DNA of 64,000 bases from an uncultured Pelagibacteraceae bacterium (lineage in GTDB: Bacteria > Pseudomonadota > Alphaproteobacteria > Pelagibacterales > Pelagibacteraceae). The notes beneath the pieces are model-generated. The model was given only the letters and a program-made list of their open reading frames with translations. It was not told the origin of the DNA and did not search any database. How positions within the stretch are numbered: the first letter of the stretch is position 1; the number at the start of each line of letters is the position of its first letter. Shown piece after piece: positions 60,780 through 64,000 of this stretch. The DNA lies in NCBI GenBank assembly GCA_902552185.1, contig CACDFZ010000002.1, forward strand, positions 87,512 through 151,511. The letters are read 5' to 3'. Both the position numbers and the translations under genes were made by a program.

Positions 60780-61532
60780 CCATATTTTTTTCATGCTTAA
60801 AAAAACTAATATTGATAGCAGAACAAGATATAAAATTACTTTTACTCCAGTTTTATGTCTGCTTTCTAATTCTGGTTCAGCAGCCCAGCTTAAAAAAGTA
60901 GTAACATCTTTTGCCATTTGATCAACTGTTGCCTCTGTGCCATCAGCATAATCTACTAAACCATCTGACAAATTATTTGGCATTTTGATCTTATTGCCAA
61001 TCATATATTTATTATAATAAACGCCCTCGTCTAACGTTACTCCAGGAGGTGGATCCTCATAACCAACTAAAACTGAGTAAATATAATTAGCCCCTCCTTT
61101 TCTTGCTTTTACTAATACAGACATGTCAGGAGGATATGCTCCTCCATTAGCTGCTGCTGCTGCATTAACATTAGGGTAAGGACTCACAAATTTATCTGAA
61201 GGCCTTCCCGGTCTAGTAAACATTTCCCCTTGAGCGTCTGGACCGTCAGTCACCTCAAAACCTGCAGCTATAGCTTTAACTTCCTCCTCTGAGAACTCTG
61301 GCCCCCCAGGTTCTCCTAGATTTCTATAACTTAAATACTGCATAGAATGACAGGAAGCGCAAACCTCATTATACACTTGATATCCCCTTTGTAACGAAGA
61401 TCTATCAAATTTACCTAACAAACCTTTGAAGCTCCAGTCTACTTTGATTGGATCTATTTGCTCTGCGGATTTTAAAGTATTAAAAATAGTAAGAGATAAT
61501 AGTATACAAAAGAATAATTTAAATTTTTTCAT
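60756..61532 (-). CDS. petC: Cytochrome c1 of the bc1 complex
   Basis: 258 aa. Signal peptide ([23 protein letters not shown]), haem c motif CASCH ([19 protein letters not shown], about 53-57), a likely axial Met in [13 protein letters not shown], and a C-terminal anchor helix ([21 protein letters not shown]). It carries electrons from the Rieske centre to soluble or membrane cytochrome c. It is a separate gene, not fused to cytochrome b; overlap with petB is 14 bases. Confidence 0.95.
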   Translation of the reverse strand: MKKFKLFFCILLSLTIFNTLKSAEQIDPIKVDWSFKGLLGKFDRSSLQRGYQVYNEVCASCHSMQYLSYRNLGEPGGPEFSEEEVKAIAAGFEVTDGPDAQGEMFTRPGRPSDKFVSPYPNVNAAAAANGGAYPPDMSVLVKARKGGANYIYSVLVGYEDPPPGVTLDEGVYYNKYMIGNKIKMPNNLSDGLVDYADGTEATVDQMAKDVTTFLSWAAEPELESRHKTGVKVILYLVLLSILVFLSMKKIWSRVNPEI

Positions 61533-62778
61533 TATCCTTCTTCGCCATTGAATAATCAGCCGACCCTGAGAGGACTGGATCAGATATACTTAAAGGAACA
61601 GGTTCAGTTTTTTCTAAATATCCAACAACTGGTAATATAACGATAAAGTGAAGGAAATAATAAACGGTTCCAACTCTCGCTAAAACTAAATAAATACCTT
61701 CAGCTGGCATTGCTCCTACATAGCCTAGAACTAAAACATCTATAACTAAAATCCAAAAGAACTGCCTATAAATTGGTCTAAACACCGCAGACCTCACTTT
61801 CGAAGTATCTAGCCATGGTAGAACAAATAAAATGAATATTGCCCCAAACATGAGAATTACACCGCCTAGTTTATCTGGAACTGATCTTAAAATTGCGTAG
61901 AAAGGTAGCAAATACCATTCAGGTACTATGTGTGCTGGGGTAACCATTGGGTTTGCTTGAATATAGTTATCTGAGTGTCCAAGAACGTTTGGAGCAAAAA
62001 ATACGAAGCCAGCAAAAATAATCATAAACAAAAGTAATGCAAATGCATCTTTAATAGTAATATACGGATGGAAAGGAACAGTATCCTTAGATGGTTTTTT
62101 AATATCTATCCCAACTGGATTGTTATTTCCGGGTACATGTAATGCCCATATATGTAGAACCACTAAACCTAGTATTAAAAAAGGTATTAAATAATGTAAG
62201 CTAAAAAATCTTGTTAAAGTAGGATTGTCAACCGAGTATGCACCCCATAACCATGTGGTAATGCTGTCGCCAATCAATGGTATCGCGCTAAATAAATTTG
62301 TAATAACTGTAGCTCCCCAAAAACTCATTTGGCCCCAAGGCAAAACATAACCCATGAATGCAGCAGCCATCATAAGAAGGTATATCATTAAACCTATTAT
62401 CCATATTATTTCTCTTGGAGACTTATAAGACCCGTAAAATAGTGACCTAAATATATGTATATAAACTGCTAAAAAAAACATTGATGCTCCGTTACTATGG
62501 ATATACCTAATTAACCATCCGTAATTAACATCTCTCATAATGTGTTCAACACTTGCAAAAGCTAAGTCTGCGTGTGCCACATAATGCATGGCTAAAACTA
62601 TTCCAGTGATAATTTGTGTCAACAAACAAAAAGTTAATATACCACCAAAGGTCCACCAATAGTTTAAGTTTTTTGGAGTCGGGTAATCTGTTAAATGAGA
62701 TGCTAATGACAATAAAGGTAATCTATCATTAAACCATTTTCCAACTTTCGACTTTGGTACGTATTCTTGCTCACTCAT
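61519..62778 (-). CDS. petB: Cytochrome b of the bc1 complex
   Basis: 419 aa with eight transmembrane helices. Haem ligands sit in the second helix ([16 protein letters not shown] ... [22 protein letters not shown]) and the fourth ([23 protein letters not shown]). The quinol-oxidation motif PEWY is in [15 protein letters not shown] (about 288). The C-terminal extension ends MAKKDNEKI. It oxidises ubiquinol and pumps protons through the Q cycle. petA stops 5 bases upstream of its start. Confidence 0.96.
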   Translation of the reverse strand: MSEQEYVPKSKVGKWFNDRLPLLSLASHLTDYPTPKNLNYWWTFGGILTFCLLTQIITGIVLAMHYVAHADLAFASVEHIMRDVNYGWLIRYIHSNGASMFFLAVYIHIFRSLFYGSYKSPREIIWIIGLMIYLLMMAAAFMGYVLPWGQMSFWGATVITNLFSAIPLIGDSITTWLWGAYSVDNPTLTRFFSLHYLIPFLILGLVVLHIWALHVPGNNNPVGIDIKKPSKDTVPFHPYITIKDAFALLLFMIIFAGFVFFAPNVLGHSDNYIQANPMVTPAHIVPEWYLLPFYAILRSVPDKLGGVILMFGAIFILFVLPWLDTSKVRSAVFRPIYRQFFWILVIDVLVLGYVGAMPAEGIYLVLARVGTVYYFLHFIVILPVVGYLEKTEPVPLSISDPVLSGSADYSMAKKDNEKI

Positions 62779-62783
62779 AAATT

Positions 62784-63305
62784 TTACCCGATCTTAATTG
62801 TGTTAGCGTCAACAAATTCATATTTTGGTATTTCCATATTTTTAGGCGCTGGACCTTTTCTGATCCTGCCTGACAAATCATAATGCGAACCATGGCATGG
62901 ACAAAACCATCCTTTATAATCACCTTTATTTGAAAGAGGAACACATCCAAGATGCGTGCAAACCCCTAACATAACAAGCCACTCGTCTTTTCCACTTTTA
63001 ACTCTCTCTTCGTCTTTTTCTGGATGAGGAAGTTCTTCTAATGAAACTGATCTAGCCTGCAAAATTTCTTCTTGAGTTCGTCTTTTTAAAAAAACAGGCT
63101 TCCCTCTCCATAAAACAGTAATTGATTTTCCTGGTTCAATTTGACTTATATCAACTTCTGTTGTTGCAAGAGCCTTTTGGGCTTTATCTGGATTCATTTG
63201 ATCTATTAAGGGCCATATAACTGCACCTAGACCTACTGCACCAACTGTATAACTCGTGGTAAATAAAAAATCTCTTCTTGTTGTTTTTTTTTCTGATTTG
63301 TCCAT
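62784..63305 (-). CDS. petA: Rieske iron-sulfur subunit of the bc1 complex
   Basis: 173 aa from ATG at 63305 ([17 protein letters not shown]); the upstream open frame adds 51 unlikely residues and overlaps trmL. A twin-arginine motif (TRRDFLF) precedes the membrane helix, as expected for Tat-dependent Rieske proteins. The [2Fe-2S] motifs are CTHLGC (about 120) and CPCHGSHYD (about 140). It is first gene of petABC. An 8-bp-arm palindrome lies 15 bases upstream. Confidence 0.95.
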   Translation of the reverse strand: MDKSEKKTTRRDFLFTTSYTVGAVGLGAVIWPLIDQMNPDKAQKALATTEVDISQIEPGKSITVLWRGKPVFLKRRTQEEILQARSVSLEELPHPEKDEERVKSGKDEWLVMLGVCTHLGCVPLSNKGDYKGWFCPCHGSHYDLSGRIRKGPAPKNMEIPKYEFVDANTIKIG

Positions 63306-63319
63306 ATTGATGTTTATAC

Positions 63320-63338
63320 TCTTATTTATTAAATAAGA
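63320..63338. promoter_or_regulatory. Palindrome upstream of petA
   Basis: TCTTATTT-ATT-AAATAAGA, perfect 8-bp arms with a 3-base centre, between the petA start (63305) and the trmL start (63389). It is operator-sized and AT-only except the outer C/G. The regulator is unknown and chance occurrence is possible. Confidence 0.35.
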
Positions 63339-63388
63339 CACAAAATTAATATTTTCTAGGGTCAGAATGACACATAATATAATTGAAA

Positions 63389-63838
63389 ATGATAAGTATT
63401 GCTCTTTATAAACCTGATATTCCACAAAACACGGCTTCAATTTTGAGGCTTTGCGCATGTCTGAGATTAAAAATGCATATTATTGAACCATGTGGTTTTA
63501 ATTTAAACGACACTAGATTTAAAAGAGTAATAATGGATTATATAAATCATAGTAGTATTATAAGATATGATAATTTTAAAGAACTTTTAAATAAAAATAA
63601 AAAATCAAGAGTGATATTATTGTCTACAAAAGCAAAAAAGTCGTTATTTAAGTTTAGTTTTAAAAAAAATGATATAATCCTCTTAGGTAGGGAGAGCAAA
63701 GGAGTGCCTCAGAATGTTCATAAAGAACTTAAAAATAAATTGAGAATTCCAATATCTGATAAAACAAGATCTTTAAATGTGGTAGTTGCCGCTTCAATAT
63801 CGGCTGCAGAAGCTTTGAGACAAATTAAAATATTTTAA
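63389..63838 (+). CDS. trmL: tRNA (cytidine/uridine-34-2'-O)-methyltransferase
   Basis: 149 aa from ATG 63389; a TTG two codons earlier is less likely. SPOUT/TrmH fold: ALYKPDIPQNTASILRLCACLRLKMHIIEPCGF at the start, then ILLGRESKGVPQNV (the knot SAM loop, about 94) and RIPISDKTRSLNVVVAASISAAEALRQ. It methylates the wobble base of tRNA-Leu in characterised bacteria. It is divergent from petABC; hemF begins 1 base after its stop. Confidence 0.93.
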   Translation: MISIALYKPDIPQNTASILRLCACLRLKMHIIEPCGFNLNDTRFKRVIMDYINHSSIIRYDNFKELLNKNKKSRVILLSTKAKKSLFKFSFKKNDIILLGRESKGVPQNVHKELKNKLRIPISDKTRSLNVVVAASISAAEALRQIKIF

Positions 63839-63839
63839 T

Positions 63840-64000
63840 ATGGATTTAGAAGATAGAAAATTATATTCAGATAAATGGTTTTCATATTTGCAAGCACAAA
63901 TTTGTAATCATTTTGAAAAAATTGAAAAAGATTCTAAAAGCTCAAAAAAATTTGTTTCAACAAGCTGGTCTAAAAAAATTAATGGTGGCGGGGGGAATTA
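63840..64000 (+). CDS. hemF: Aerobic coproporphyrinogen III oxidase, N-terminal part (runs off window)
   Basis: ATG at 63840 opens a frame to the window end (53 residues): MDLEDRKLYSDKWFSYLQAQ at the start, then ICNHFEKIE, and finally STSWSKKINGGGGN. The GGGG stretch and the preceding Trp match the N-terminal region of HemF (usually WxRxxGGGG). HemF makes protoporphyrinogen IX precursor with O2. Only the N-terminus is visible, so the catalytic part is unseen. Confidence 0.8.
   Translation, partial: MDLEDRKLYSDKWFSYLQAQICNHFEKIEKDSKSSKKFVSTSWSKKINGGGGN

Noticed and set aside
62784-63458. Longer 224-aa version of the Rieske protein
   Set aside because: The extra 51 residues overlap trmL and precede the Tat-type start [15 protein letters not shown]; the ATG at 63305 fits the family.

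Overview
The window is a very AT-rich, tightly packed bacterial chromosome segment. Genes routinely overlap by 1-24 bases and spacers are short. The gene content (LpxC, BamD, MlaA/MlaC, cytochrome bc1, a division and cell-wall cluster with meso-DAP-type MurE, a MarR/OmpR-type regulator/kinase trio beside ilvE, and a UbiK-like gene divergent from lgt) points to a free-living alphaproteobacterium of the SAR11/Pelagibacterales type. This assignment rests on composition and gene order, not on a database match.

Layout. (a) 1-2200: accessory-looking edge. It holds the 5' end of a probable DNA methyltransferase (minus strand, running off the window), orphan small ORFs, a repeat-rich membrane protein, and a dispersed GC-rich 24-base repeat with three exact and about three degenerate copies. 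(b) 2188-7850: MazG-like pyrophosphohydrolase, fumC, a UvrD/PcrA-type helicase and an aminopeptidase P. (c) 7839-29052, all minus strand: one long division/cell-wall cluster read mraZ-ftsZ-rsmH-ftsL-ftsI-murE/murF fusion-mraY-murD-ftsW-murG-murC-murB-ddl-ftsQ-ftsA-lpxC-bamD-ligA. (d) 29206-31869: rnpB, an AmpD-like amidase, mlaA-mlaC and a CAT-anticodon tRNA. (e) 31896-40590: rpoD-dnaG-yqeY divergent from carAB. (f) 40595-51948: a 2OG-Fe(II) oxygenase with an ELM1-like protein, trxB, an ADP-ribosylglycohydrolase-like protein, aspartate aminotransferase, uvrB, a FolM-like/FolB-like pair, uvrC, pgsA and ilvE. (g) 52028-60779: MarR/response regulator/kinase, UbiK-like, lgt, MidA-like methyltransferase, pgeF, prs, rplY, pth and ychF. 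(h) 60756-64000: petABC (minus), trmL and the 5' end of hemF.

Most of the window is core machinery: peptidoglycan precursor synthesis and septation, outer-membrane assembly and lipid A, lipoprotein acylation, nucleotide-excision repair (uvrB, uvrC, helicase, ligA), pyrimidine/arginine precursor supply, and the bc1 complex.

The most notable observations are: ftsZ moved from its usual place after ftsA to directly behind mraZ; a highly divergent FtsA lacking recognisable nucleotide-binding motifs; a single-ORF MurE-MurF fusion; a clear mraZ promoter with three 10-bp-phased TGGGA boxes overlapping its -10 box, which in this arrangement should also govern ftsZ; a DnaG whose zinc-ribbon ligands are mostly replaced; and the unexplained 24-base repeat family in the left accessory region.
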